Shown here: positions 21,992-32,427 of the stretch, piece by piece
Numbering within the stretch: the stretch's first letter is position 1
Layout: each line of letters opens with the position of its first letter
Origin: Neoceratodus forsteri
Lineage: Eukaryota > Chordata > Ceratodontiformes > Ceratodontidae
Reading direction: 5' to 3'
Length of the DNA stretch: 64,000 bases
Assembly: GCA_016271365.2 (NCBI GenBank)
Contig: CM057456.1
Location: forward strand, 165,330,501 to 165,394,500
Notes under the pieces: model-generated
Database searches by the model: none
Told to the model about the DNA's origin: nothing
What the model saw: the letters and a program-made list of their open reading frames with translations, nothing else
Program-made: the position numbers and the translations under genes

Positions 21992-23560
21992 TGTGCCTTG
22001 GTAGGATGGGCATGGCAGTGGCACACAATCGTACACACAACCCATGATACCCTTGGCTTTATTTCCTCTGTCATTCCCTTCTCAGTCCTCCTCCCTCCCT
22101 TGCTCTACTCATCCCAGGTTGGCTGTCTTCCCCTTTATGTTTATTATGTCTATTTAGGCACTTTTTTCCCAGTTAATTGTAGTTTGTATTGTTGTAGTTC
22201 TTCATCTGCCTAACTAGTAACTACATCTAATTGTTCTTCTCCTTCACAGAACAAACAAAGTAACACAAACTATCTGGTGGACTGATACTGAACGTGTGGC
22301 TCAGCAGGGTTCCCCCTTCACCTCAAGTCTCCATTGTGCCGACTAATCTCAGTCAGTTCAATTTGTTCAGATATTACTTTTTTATTTTATTTGAACATTT
22401 TTCTTTTCACCACACCGCACACACACACACACACACACACTCAAGAAAATAACTCCAAGTGGACCAACTCCCCTCCTTTCCAGTCCTCAGCTCTCACTAC
22501 ACCACCACTATGAGTCCTCCCTCTTTCTATTTCATTTATTAAATATCTTTCTTCACTTTATATGGGACTGAGTAGTACACTAGTCACTACTTAGCTGCAG
22601 CCAGCTGCTACTACGCTAGCCTTACAACACTCCCGCCTCCTCCCTCTCACACACCTCTCACCAATCAACCCTGCCCCCTCTTTTCTGTTTTTTATTTCCT
22701 TGAACCTTCACAGTTCAATCAGGAATGTGGAGGAGTCAAAACAATGACAGCTTTGCCTTGGCAAGATAGGTGCTGGGTGGCACAATCACATACAATGTGT
22801 GATGTCCTCGGCTTTATTTCCTCACTCACTCCCTTCTCAGTCCTCCTCCCTCCCTTTCCCTAGTCAGTCGAGGCTGCTTTCACCTTTATCTTTTCATTTT
22901 TTTTCTGTTTATTAATATTTAGGCTTTCTCTTTTTCCAGTTAATTTAAGTTACTGTTGTGGTTCACCCTCCTGACTAGCTCTAATTGTTCTCCTTCACAA
23001 ATCAGCAGTAACACATTGTCTGGCAAACTGAGAGAGTGTGCTGCTGTGCCCCCCCCCCACCCACTCCAAGTCTCCATCCTCTTTATATTTTTCAGTCTGT
23101 TCCTTACAATGATCTACTGTGCTAGTCTGCTCAATGCTAAGTGCGCTACTTGCAGCTTGCTGCTGGTGCACGAGGTACGTGTGCTGCAGACAGTGCTGAC
23201 TGATCCCACTCGCTTCAGCTCACTACACCATCACTTCTCCCCTTTTTTTTATTTCTGGCTTCACTTTATGTGGTATTGTGCAATGGAGCACTTACTGTAC
23301 TGCCGCTAATCACTTTTCCTTCTCTTTCTTGTCTAACGTCCACTATTTACAGTTTGATCAGACTAAGCTCACACAATCACACACTCTCCTTTGTTGCCTA
23401 GTCTGTCTGCTGGTGGCTAATGTGTGTTTCTTTGTGTGTGTGTGTGTTTTTTTATATTTCTTTAATCTCTACCTCCCTCCTGTCCCTCACCCAGGCAGCT
23501 CTACTCCACACCAGACAATGAGCAGAACTCTCCTCTGTTGATGACTCTCACACCGTCCCC
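21992..23560. repeat. Diverged 760-bp direct duplication
   Basis: Segments from about 21992 and 22752 align with the same order of landmarks: TGCCTTGG, GGCTTTATTTCCTC, CTTCTCAGTCCTCCTCCCTC, CAGTTAATT, CTAATTGTTCT, CTCACTACACCA and CTTCACTTTAT. The offset is 760 bp. Divergence is substantial, so the duplication is old. Open frames inside are pyrimidine-rich and carry no family signature. Confidence 0.7.
22417..22441. repeat. (CA)n microsatellite
   Basis: A run of CA dinucleotides. Confidence 0.85.
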
Positions 23561-25204
23561 GTCCCTCCCCCCTTTTCTAGTCCCAGTTTTTCCTTTGGTC
23601 TTTTTTTTTCAGGACCCCAGTTCAGTTTAACAATGCCAATGCAACCCAGTGTCATGAAGTATTTCTAAAAGTACAGCTCCTGGCTCCATCCTAGATGTCT
23701 GACATTTGCTGGCATCCTTTCTCTGCTAAGACTCATCTCACATATACTACCCCACTTCAAATGTGCAGTGTCTGCCTGTCGACTCATCCATCTCCTAATG
23801 GCTGGCAAATGAAATCAAGGCAGAGAAGGAGTCACACTGCTGACTGGTGACTCCTTCTGTCAATCTTGCACCAAGCTCATTGCACTGGGACCTGCACTCC
23901 TCATCAGCCACTTCTGCACTCCATACCTGCTGACTGCCAGAAGAAGCAGCATGTGATGTCCCTGAGTATGCCTGCTCACTCCAATTTTGCAGGCAAAAAA
24001 ACTATTCAGGCTTCTTTGACATCTGGCTTGACCCACACTGCATTGTGAGTGCCCACCTCCTTGGGGGAAATAAAATCATCTCCACCTGGCTCCTGACAAT
24101 GTGATCCCTTCTGGCCAGATGACAAAGGGATACAACTACTAAAGGATAGAAATTGATGGCTGTCCATGGGCAAGTGGCTGACTGAATCATCTTTGTCCAT
24201 GCCAGCAATTAGGTAGTCCAGAACATCGGCGTATGGGACTGATCGATCCCTGGGGAGGGGGTGGCAGAGGGTCTTCAGCATGCAGAGTTGGGGGGACAGG
24301 TAACTGCTGATCTTGAGACTTTTGTGTACCGGTAGCTTAATTTTGACCCAAAGGCATCTTGATGCACCCTTATGAAAAGTTTCAGGCAAAGTTGCCAGGT
24401 GGAGTTACCAGTAGTAAATTTCCTATTAAATAGAAAAACTTTACAAAATTATCTGCAGAGGCAAATTTGGCAACTTTGCCTTAACTTCACCAGTGAATTA
24501 CAACCTGGCAACATTGTCTATTTATGGGGAAAGGCTCACAATGATTTTATTGAAAGGATTGACAGTTTTGGTTCAAAGAAAGTTGCTCTTAACAGTTAGG
24601 TGTTAAAAATGACTTTCCAAAAGCACCAGCAAAACAGTATAACCACGCGTTATAAGGATATGTGTGTAGTTTACTGTGTTGGACAGCCTGCAATTCATAA
24701 ACTTTTTCCAAATGCACTTGAGCCCACCTTTGTGCCATTGGGCTTGATTGGGTCTTCAGACCCTTCACTGACTTGTGAATAGGGTTTTGAAAACACCTGA
24801 GACTCTAACAGTGGAATAAGTTTTTTTTATTTACAGCTCCACTTAATTAGCAAGCTTTGCCAGACTGCATTTCCATAAATGAGTGAACAAACACAAATTA
24901 AATTATTGGAAAGGCACATAGAAATGTCTGTGCAGATTTTCCAAAATTCCACAAGTTGCAGGTAGGGGAAGGTTAATCCAAGCTGGTAACTGCTGGAGAT
25001 AGTGTGGCCATGGCAAGATGGGCTAGTTTCATGTTACCTGGTTTTTTGATAGACATTCTTTTTATTAGAACAGAGTGCATTCCACTTTATTAGAAATATA
25101 CCAGGACCTGACTCAATCTGACCTGCAGACACAGGGGATGTGATCACCCATTATGGGATGCAAACTGCCCCCCTCCCATGCTGCGGGACTGAATTAAATT
25201 GCTA
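23561..25204. other. Unassigned sequence
   Basis: A 127-codon minus-strand frame (24006-24389) has no recognisable domain. A small inverted repeat (CAAAGTTGCCA near 24389, TGGCAACTTTG near 24468) is present. Nothing else is recognisable. Confidence 0.45.
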
Positions 25205-25344
25205 TATAAAATATATTCATGGAGGTAATATGATCTAGTTGTTAGAGCACAGACTTGGGCATCAGGAGACACAAGCCCCTTTTATGCTGACCAAGCTGTT
25301 ACACACCAGTGTGGCTCATACTGGTGCCAGTCTGCACCTGGTTG
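25205..25344 (+). repeat. tRNA-SINE head fragment
   Basis: GATCTAGTTGTTAGAGCACA followed by GACTTGGGCATCAGGAGAC is a typical tRNA-derived A-box region. It runs into the ACCAGTGTGGCT motif shared with the fragments at 29725 and 30250. It abuts the tail of the L2 copy. Confidence 0.5.
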
Positions 25345-25948
25345 TTTATGTATTATTTATTTATTTATTTGCTTTTGGTAACCGGGTAAGTGCACTAGGC
25401 ACAAAGATGCCTATTTTCAGGCACGACCCGGGAGAGCACATTTAGAAATACAAAAATTGTGTATGTGACGCAGCACATGAAAGCAGTACAGTACAGAGTC
25501 AAGTCAAAACTTCAGGTAAGAGGAGACAAAATTTGGCAACAAACATGAATAGGTTTACACTGAGGATAAAAATACAGCACAGTTGTACAGGGATCTCAAA
25601 ATAAGGTTAAGTAGGAACATAAGAATTAGCAATAGCAGGCATTCAAAGAGACAAAGTAACAAGTAGTAAAGAAGAGATGCGAGAGAGTGAGGAGAGAGAG
25701 GCAGAGAGAGGGAGGGAGAGGAAACAGGATGATTGAAACAGAGCAACAGGGAAGGAGAGTGGAGCTAAGGCAGATTAAAGCAGGTGCAGGGGTTAATAAA
25801 GCGCAAGTGCTCTATGTGAAGTGACTTAAAAGAGGTGTGGGAGGCTGCTTGTCGAATAGTTTGGGAATAGAATTCCAGTATTTTGGAGCCACGCTTGAAA
25901 AGAGCGTGCACACATAATCGGTTCTGTGTCTGGGTATGTGAAGGAGAG

Positions 25949-27492
25949 CTATCGGTCAACGAGGCCATAAGAGAGAGGCTGTGAAGTCAGTAGGGATGAC
26001 AGGGGTAGTGGGAGGCCAGATCTGATAATATTGTCAATTAATGAGCTGAAAGCCTGGAGTCTGTGAGCAGAGGGGCACGGCCATTTAAGGTCACTATAGA
26101 GTTGGCAATGATATTTGTAGCATGGAGACGTGGAACCATAGCGGCAGATGCTGTTGTAGGTGGTGTCCCACTTATGGAGGGATGATTTGGAGGCAAATAG
26201 GTAGGTGACTGAGCCATATGCAAGGGCTGGGAGAAGAAAGCCTTGGGCAACGACAAGTCTGGCAGATGGGGTGAGGGCATACCTAGTTCGGTAGGCACTA
26301 CCTATCTTGGCGTTAACTGACTTGCAGGTGGTTGTGACGTGTAGGTCAAAGTCGAGGGATGGATCAAGAGTGACACCAAGGTATTTAAAGGAGTTGGTAC
26401 TAATCAGAGAAGAGCCGTCCGCGCAGGGGATAATTAGGGCATTTTGATTAGCTTTAAGTCTAGCAGAGGAGCCAAAGAGCATGGAGTAGGTTTTACTGGA
26501 GTTGAGAATAAGTTTGTTATCGGTGAGCCAGGGTTGAATATTAGCAAAGTCAACGGCGAGAGGGTGGATTAAGTCGGCAACAGTTCTGGCACTATGGTAA
26601 ACAACTAGATCGTCAGCATAGAGCAGTGATGAACAGTTGTTTGCAACAAGTGGGATATCATTAATGAAGATGGAGAAAAGTAAGGGCCCAAGGATTGAGC
26701 CCTGGGGCACTCCAACGTTAATAGTGGAAAGATCTGATATGGCAGAGTTAAACACTACAGATTGTCATCTGTCGGACAGGTAGCTTGCAAACCAGGCCAC
26801 TGCATCGGCGGTGAAGCCCAGGGAGTGTAGTTTGAGTTAGGAGAATGGTGTGGTTGACCAGGTCAAAAGCTTTGGTTAGGTCAATGAAGACTGCACCTGT
26901 TGGAGGCCGAGTCCATGGAGGCATATATGATGTTGGTGAGTTTGAGGAGGGCAGTAGAGGTGCTGTGCCCTTTACGGAAGCCATGCTGTGAGCTAGATAG
27001 AAGATTGTACCTTTGGAGATATTCAATGGATTGGGTGGCCACAAGTTTTTCCAAGAGTTTGCCAAGAACAGAGAGAATTGCAATGGGGCGGTAGTTATTT
27101 ATTTCTTTAGGGTCCCCCTTTTTTGGTATTGGTGTGACTTTGGCTGTTTTCCATATGTTTGGTACTGTGCCATGGCGTAGAGATAGGTTGTAAATTTTGG
27201 TTAAGGGAGAGGCGATGAGTGGGGCAGCGGCTTTTAGGAGCTTTGGTTCAAGTCCATCGGACCCTGTGCTGGTGTTGTCAGGAATAGTGAGTAGGAGTTT
27301 TAACACTTCAGCTCTCTTTATACTCCGGAGCCTAAAAGGTGGGTGCGTGAGTATCGGACTGATATCGCCAAGGGGAATGGTGTTGGGGACAGAAGGGAGG
27401 GAGGTGAGGTAGTTTGAGAGGTCTGAGAAGTGGAGATTAAAAGCGTTAGCAATGGTTGTTGGGTTATTGCAGTGAATGCCATTTAGCAGCAT
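25949..27492 (-). pseudogene. L2-A reverse transcriptase
   Basis: Three overlapping frames make up the RT. The first (26881-27492) has TGSDGLEPKLLK, VTPIPKKGDPKEINNYRPI and SQHGFRKGHST. The second (26748-27083) has motif A, AVFIDLTKAFDLVNH. The third (25949-26755) has motif B, GVPQGSILGPLLFS, motif C, LLYADDLVVY (YADD at 26609-26620), the KTYSMLFG block and the C-terminal domain. All catalytic residues are intact, but two frameshifts separate them. The sequence is of the L2 type. Confidence 0.92.
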
Positions 27493-27991
27493 GTCACTGG
27501 TGTGTGCCCTGTGGTGAGTACCAAGGAGTGTTTTTAAGGTGGACCAATATTTCCTAGAGTCGTCTGAGGCTTTTATCAGCAGGTCCTTACAGTAGGAACT
27601 TTTGGCTAAGCGTATGTTTTTCTTGCATGAGGTTTCTCAGAGGCGATAAAGATTGTGGTCAGTTTGTAATCCAGTGATCTTGAAGCTGCTTAAGCCTTAT
27701 CCCTGTCTTTTATTTGGGTAAATAAGGCTTTTGTTAACCATTTTGTCTGGGTTCCACGATCTGGCGGGTGACAAGGGAGCATGGATGTCTTGGAGAGGTT
27801 AAAGCGGTTCAAGAAGTAGTCAAGGGCAGCCTGGACATTAGTTGAAGCATAGATTGGGGACCAGTCAATTAGTGAGAGGTCATAGGTAAACTGCTCAAGG
27901 TTAATATTGGCCAGATTCCGGAAGGTAATGAGTTTTGGGGAGGAGATGGTTTATTGGTAGAGTGCCAGATGCAGTAGATAGGGAGTGATCA

Positions 27992-28648
27992 CTAATAGCA
28001 TCTCATGAAGTGCCAAGCACCTGTTATGCTGTCTGGACGGTTAGTTAGGATCCAGTCGATCAGGGTACTGTTCCGAGGGGGAGCCATGACCCTAGTTGGG
28101 TCTGTGATCATTTGGTGAAGGTTGTGACCTTGTACCAGGGAGTGAGAGGACTGGTTTGTGGTACTAGACCAGTTCAGGTTAAGGTCTCCCAGAATAAGGA
28201 CTTCGTTATGACTGATGGTGCAGTCAATTAAGGATAGGAGTTCTTCAAGACCTTTATTGCCACTAGCAGGAGGGTTGTAGGTGCAGACTATGTGTAATTT
28301 CTTTGAGCCTAGCTGTAGTGTGGCATGGAGTGCTTCACAGTGGGATAGTGTAGACAGTACATTATGGGATAGCAACAGGTGTTGCTTATAGAAGATGGCA
28401 ACTCCTCCTCCATGTTTGGATGAGGGTCTATCTTGTCTGATGATATTGTAGTTTGGCAGGGAGCAGAGAGCATCAGGGGTGGAGGGTTTTAGCCAAGTTT
28501 CAGACAGGCACAGGATATCAGGGTGGTGTTGAACAGTCCATGCCTCAAGTTCAGTAATATTGTGAAGGAGGCTCCTAATGTTCATGTGTGCAATGCGAAG
28601 GCCTTTGGCATCATTCCAGATTGTATTATTTAGAGGGAGGGTACCCAC
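27992..28648 (-). pseudogene. L2-A AP-type endonuclease
   Basis: A 218-codon frame shows the endonuclease signature in order: HMNIRSL near residue 17, LCLSETWL with the catalytic Glu, LILGDLNLNW with the Asp/Asn pair, and LIDWILTNRPD. The final SDH box is present in another frame near 27977, after a frameshift. The enzyme would nick the target for target-primed reverse transcription. The start shown is a GTG just after the 2A-like motif, so it is not a true initiation site. Confidence 0.9.
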
Positions 28649-28980
28649 TGGCCCCGGTTTAGTTCAACATCCCCAGCTAGCATTAGGGCAAGGAGGAAGA
28701 GGTACCATAGCTTACGGTGAATGAAAGGGGTGGGCAGGATAAAGCTAGGCCCTGGTGATTTTTGCAGGGTAAAGGACAGGTGGTAGATTAGTTTGTGAGG
28801 GATGAGAAGAGAGAAGGTGTCGCACGGCCAGTATGAAGGTGAACCCAGCGTGGCGAGAGTTCCGTCGTCTGTGTGGGTGCTGTGATGATAGTGTCTTGGA
28901 GGATAATATAGAATAGGCAGCCATATAAGGTTGAGAAGAAAAGAGATTAGTAGTAGCGTACCAATTGAGCTTAAGGCCAT
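28630..28980 (-). pseudogene. L2-A N-terminal frame with 2A-like motif
   Basis: This 116-codon frame has two hydrophobic stretches and ends FLLALMLAGDVELN, followed by RG instead of PGP. One base is missing in the codon after Asn (28655-28656). In the next frame the expected PGP codons read straight into the endonuclease. D-V-E-x-N-P-G-P is the core of 2A 'skipping' peptides. 2A-like motifs at this place are known in some APE-type non-LTR elements, where they separate the N-terminal product from the EN-RT protein. Here the motif is disabled by the frameshift. Confidence 0.7.
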
Positions 28981-29530
28981 GTTGCAAATACTTCAGGTGA
29001 GTTATTTGGGTGGGATATAGAGTATGAGAAGTCCTGGCAAAGAGAGAAGGAGAACTGGTCTAGCCAGTCGAGCTGAATTTTTGAGCTAGTGTGAGAGGAG
29101 CTAAGACTTTTGGGAACACACTGGAGAAGGTAGAGGGTTAGGGGTGAGGTGGGTAGTGTTGAGGATAGTAACAGCAGCTGTCTCTTTAAATGAGAGGAAA
29201 CTAGACAGAGAGAACTCAATTTGGTGCCAGCAAGACAAGAAAAGGAAAAGATAGACCGAATATCCACCACAGATTCAGGCTTTGCAGACTGTATGAGAAA
29301 TATCCACCTCGAATACAGGCTTTGCAGACTGTATGAGAAATAGGAGCAGCTTAATTGGCACAGAGGCAGTCATTCAGTGCAGCTACTAAGGAGGAAGTGA
29401 AATTTGTCCAGCCGGTTGTGAAGTTTTGGAGCAAGGGAAGTGCCTCCAACTGGGATTACAGTGAGGGTTAGGTTAAGCAGTAGCCAGTGATGTACAAAAC
29501 TTAAGGACATTGACTTCCACACCTGTGTCT

Positions 29531-30239
29531 CACCGGTGTCCTGGGAACTGCACTGTGGGACCCATCCTACAAGGAGGTTCCTGTATATTGTAATGCTTAA
29601 TTACCCTCAGGCAGTGAGGTGAAAAGTGGTCACCTTTTACAGAGCACTTGAAATCACCTACACCAGTTCAGCTCCTCTGTCTGGGAGAGGAGCAAAAGAG
29701 CCACACTGATTTGATGCCTATGCAGTTTACACACACAAATATACACCAGTGTGGCTTTCCAAAGGATCCAGACTGGTGTAGAAATGGACAGTATAAACTG
29801 AGCTATAGGTTTAGATTCTACCAGAGCCACTTACTAAGCCCTTTTACATGATCTGCTCTGCTCTGCTGTGAGCGGTGAAAGAGCAACTAGAATGTTACCT
29901 TGCTTGCCATGTAAAGCCAAGCTGCACCGCATCCAAGCATAGCGTTGCTGTCTTGGCGTACCCTGCTTTCCTGGGTTTGCCACTGCAGTTTTCCATTTTG
30001 CACTGCATCCTACTGCTGTATAATCATAGTACAGCACTCACATTGATGCAGCCCCACAAGCAAGTCTCAGGCTCTTAGCCAGCCAGAAAGCTAGCAAAAA
30101 TGCCAGAAGAGCCATGAGACCACTGCAGGGCTGCTGTGTGTGTATATAACCAAAACACAGTAGTGCAGACAGAGCCGAGTGAGTCATTAGAAATACAATG
30201 CTGTGAGCAAGGGCTCCATGTGAAGGGCCTGCTATGTGA
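29531..30239. other. Unassigned, with a SINE-like piece at about 29640-29845
   Basis: Positions about 29725-29830 (GTGTGGCTTTCCAAAGGATC, GAAATGGACAGT, ACCAGAGCCACTTA) are a second copy of the segment at 30250-30345. The remainder is unassigned. Confidence 0.45.
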
Positions 30240-30478
30240 CATTGAATAGTACACTGGTGTGACTTTCCAAATAATCTACACTGGTGTAGAAATGGCCAGT
30301 GTAAACAGGGCCATAGGTTCAAATCCCACCAGAGCCACTAACTGTGTGACACTCAGCAATTCACTTAACCTTTCAATGCTTCAGTCTATCCAGCTGTAAA
30401 AATGGGTAGAAGCAGGAGCCCATTGAAAACAAGGTGTTGCATTTTGAGCGGGGGCTGTCCAGGTTAAATAAATTATAA
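30240..30478 (+). mobile_element. CORE-type tRNA SINE
   Basis: A B box GGTTCAAATCC (30316-30326) is followed by a MIR-like CORE (CTAACTGTGTGACACTCAGC, AATTCACTTAACC) and an L2-like tail (CTGTCCAGGTTAAATAAATT). The head is partly decayed. Confidence 0.7.
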
Positions 30479-31324
30479 ATGAAAACAAAATTCAGTCTGG
30501 AAAAACTCCCATATTGCGACAATGTGCTGCATCTCTCTCTGTCTGTCTATGTCTCTGTCCACAGAAATAGTGGAAGCAATGATCAGCAGTGTAGATCCCT
30601 CTGACAGGTTGTAATACAGAAGAGCAGAGGAGAGAGCAAGCGTGGCAGTGGCCACCCAGAGTTTCCTTTCTTGGCACCCTCCTCCCCAACTGTGGCTGCC
30701 CCATTGCCCATTCCCCACCCTCAGTGCACAGACGACAGAGAGAGTGAGAGACAGCATCAGCACTCTTCCACACCTGCACCATGGCTGAGACGTCCCGTGA
30801 GACAGCAAGAGAGAAAACATTGGGATGTTGTTGTTTGTGGCCTCCCCTTACTCCCCGGTACAGAACAGTGCTGCAGTTTGTGTGCAGGAGAGACCTGTGT
30901 ATTTGATGTCTCTCTCTCTCTCTGTCTCTCTCGGTGTCTTTTTCTTTGGGAACCTCTATGCTGCTTTCCCCACCTCCCACACAACAAGTTCTTTGTGTCC
31001 CATTCTGCCAACCACCCCATCCCAGTAACAGAGAGTGAGAGAGCACAACTGAGTTTTTTCCCCTGATGTTCAAAAAATGGAGCTCGTTGCTTAGAGAGAG
31101 AGTGACATAGAGAAAGTGAGACAGGGAGAGTAACAGTGAGAGAGAGAGACAGAGACACTGGGGGAGCAGCATTGAAGAGGCTATGTGTGCTGTGTCCTCT
31201 CTCTGTGTGTCTATTGATAGTAGTGTGTTAGGGAGGACATAGTGGGTAACAGCACATGCAAGCGGCATATGCTTGTGTGTCTCTCTCTGTCTGTCTAATT
31301 CATAAGAGAAAGAGATATAGACAC
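30479..31324. other. Purine/pyrimidine-biased region without a recognised gene
   Basis: CTCT/GAGA tracts occur at 30530-30560, 30905-30935, 31095-31160 and 31280-31325. A 258-codon minus-strand frame (30492-31268) is open. Its product is Ser/Leu- and Arg/Glu-rich as expected from CTCT/GAGA translation, with no domain I recognise. I consider it non-coding. Confidence 0.5.
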
Positions 31325-31985
31325 AGAAAGATAGAAATTGTCAGCAGATAAGAACTGCCTGGCCCATCTAGTCTTCCTGTAAGCCCTTGTACTGGATTAC
31401 TGCTTCTGACCCACTCGCTGCTATACCTTTATGGTTCCCCTATGCCTGTCCCAAGCATGCTTGAATCCATCCACAGTGCTCGCTCCCACCACCTCCTGAG
31501 GCAGACAATTCCACATGTCCACCACCCTCTCTGTGAAGAAGAACTTTCTCACATTCCCTCTTAACCTCCCACCTTCCAATTTCAGGTCATGCCCCCTCGT
31601 TCTTGTGCTCCTCCTGTATTGGAAAATGTCTCCCCCTTGCACCTTGTTTAAACCCTTGAGGTACTTGAATGTTTCTATCATATCCCCTCTTTCCCTCCTC
31701 TCTTCCAGTGAGTACTTATTGAGGTCCCTTAATTTCTCCTCACAAGTCTTGTGTTGCAAGCTCTGTAACATCTTCTTCACCCTTCTCTGGACCATCTCCA
31801 GCCTGTTAATATCCTTACGAAGATGCGACCTCCAGAACTGCACACAGTACTCCATGTGAGGCCTGACCATGGTTTTATATAATGGCATCACTACCTCCCT
31901 CCTTATGCTGGTGATACCCCTGCCTATGCACCCCAGCATGTCACTGGCCCTCCCAGCTGCCTCGCACATGTCTTGATATGTACAG
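31325..31985 (-). mobile_element. CR1-clade LINE 3' end
   Basis: A single 182-codon frame (31421-31969) covers the CR1 C-terminal domain: MLGCIGRGI, MVRPHMEYCVQFWRSHLRK, MVQRRVKKMLQSLQHK, the DMIETFKYLKGLNKVQGG block and MWNCLPQEVVGA. The end of the frame is intact. The 3' tail is a weak TTTCTATCTTTC remnant. The 5' truncation point abuts the Tx1-like endonuclease. Confidence 0.9.
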
Positions 31986-32137
31986 ATATGGTTGCACCAC
32001 CTTAAGCAGGTCCACTCTCAACGCTTTGGTCTGGGGTGCGTATACATTAACCAATCTAAAGTCTATTATTTCAATCTGAATATCCATTATCAAAACCCTT
32101 CCAGGCATCAAATCTACCACATGCTGAATTTTAGGAT

Positions 32138-32392
32138 TTACAGTATGTTCTTAAATGCTATTCCTACCCCACTACTTGATTCATCCCCAATAGACCAACA
32201 AGATTCTCCCCACTGCCGTGCATTCTTGACTTCCTGCACATTTTGTAAGTTTCTAAGTCTCGTATCCTGAAAGTATACAATATGACATAATAATTCAGAA
32301 AATATGTAAAAGGTGGACAATCTTTTCCTGTTGGACAGTATACTATTAGTATTTAACGATGCTAAAGTCAGGTTGTAAAAAGATGTATCCAT
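32138..32392 (-). pseudogene. Tx1-like endonuclease N-terminus
   Basis: An 84-codon frame begins a few residues before LASLNTNSI (the Asn of the AP-endonuclease first block) and contains YFQDTRL, the equivalent of the catalytic LQETH/SETWL block with Glu changed to Asp. It ends with SGVGIAF (usually GGVAI-type). It is truncated shortly after. Confidence 0.75.
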
Positions 32393-32427
32393 AAGTCAAG
32401 TTGTAGGGAAAAAGAAAACCAATATTT

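Larger units (their letters stand above)
25345..29530 (-). mobile_element. L2-clade LINE, nearly full length (L2-A)
   Basis: On the minus strand this contains, 5' to 3': a leader with a 43-bp tandem duplication (about 29258-29343), an N-terminal frame (28630-28980), an endonuclease (27992-28648), a linker, a reverse transcriptase (25949-27492) and a 3' UTR. The UTR ends in CGGTTACCAAAAGCAAATAA-type tail sequence. The same tail sequence with CGACCCGGG occurs at 55965 and 57830. Several frameshifts interrupt the protein. The 5' limit is approximate. Confidence 0.85.

Noticed and set aside
24006..24389. 127-codon minus-strand frame as a gene
   Set aside because: No domain, no repeat homology, and no splice or promoter context. 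Length alone is not enough in 64 kb.
30492..31268. 258-codon minus-strand frame
   Set aside because: Its composition follows CTCT/GAGA tracts. Other frames of the same DNA are also open, and no domain is visible.
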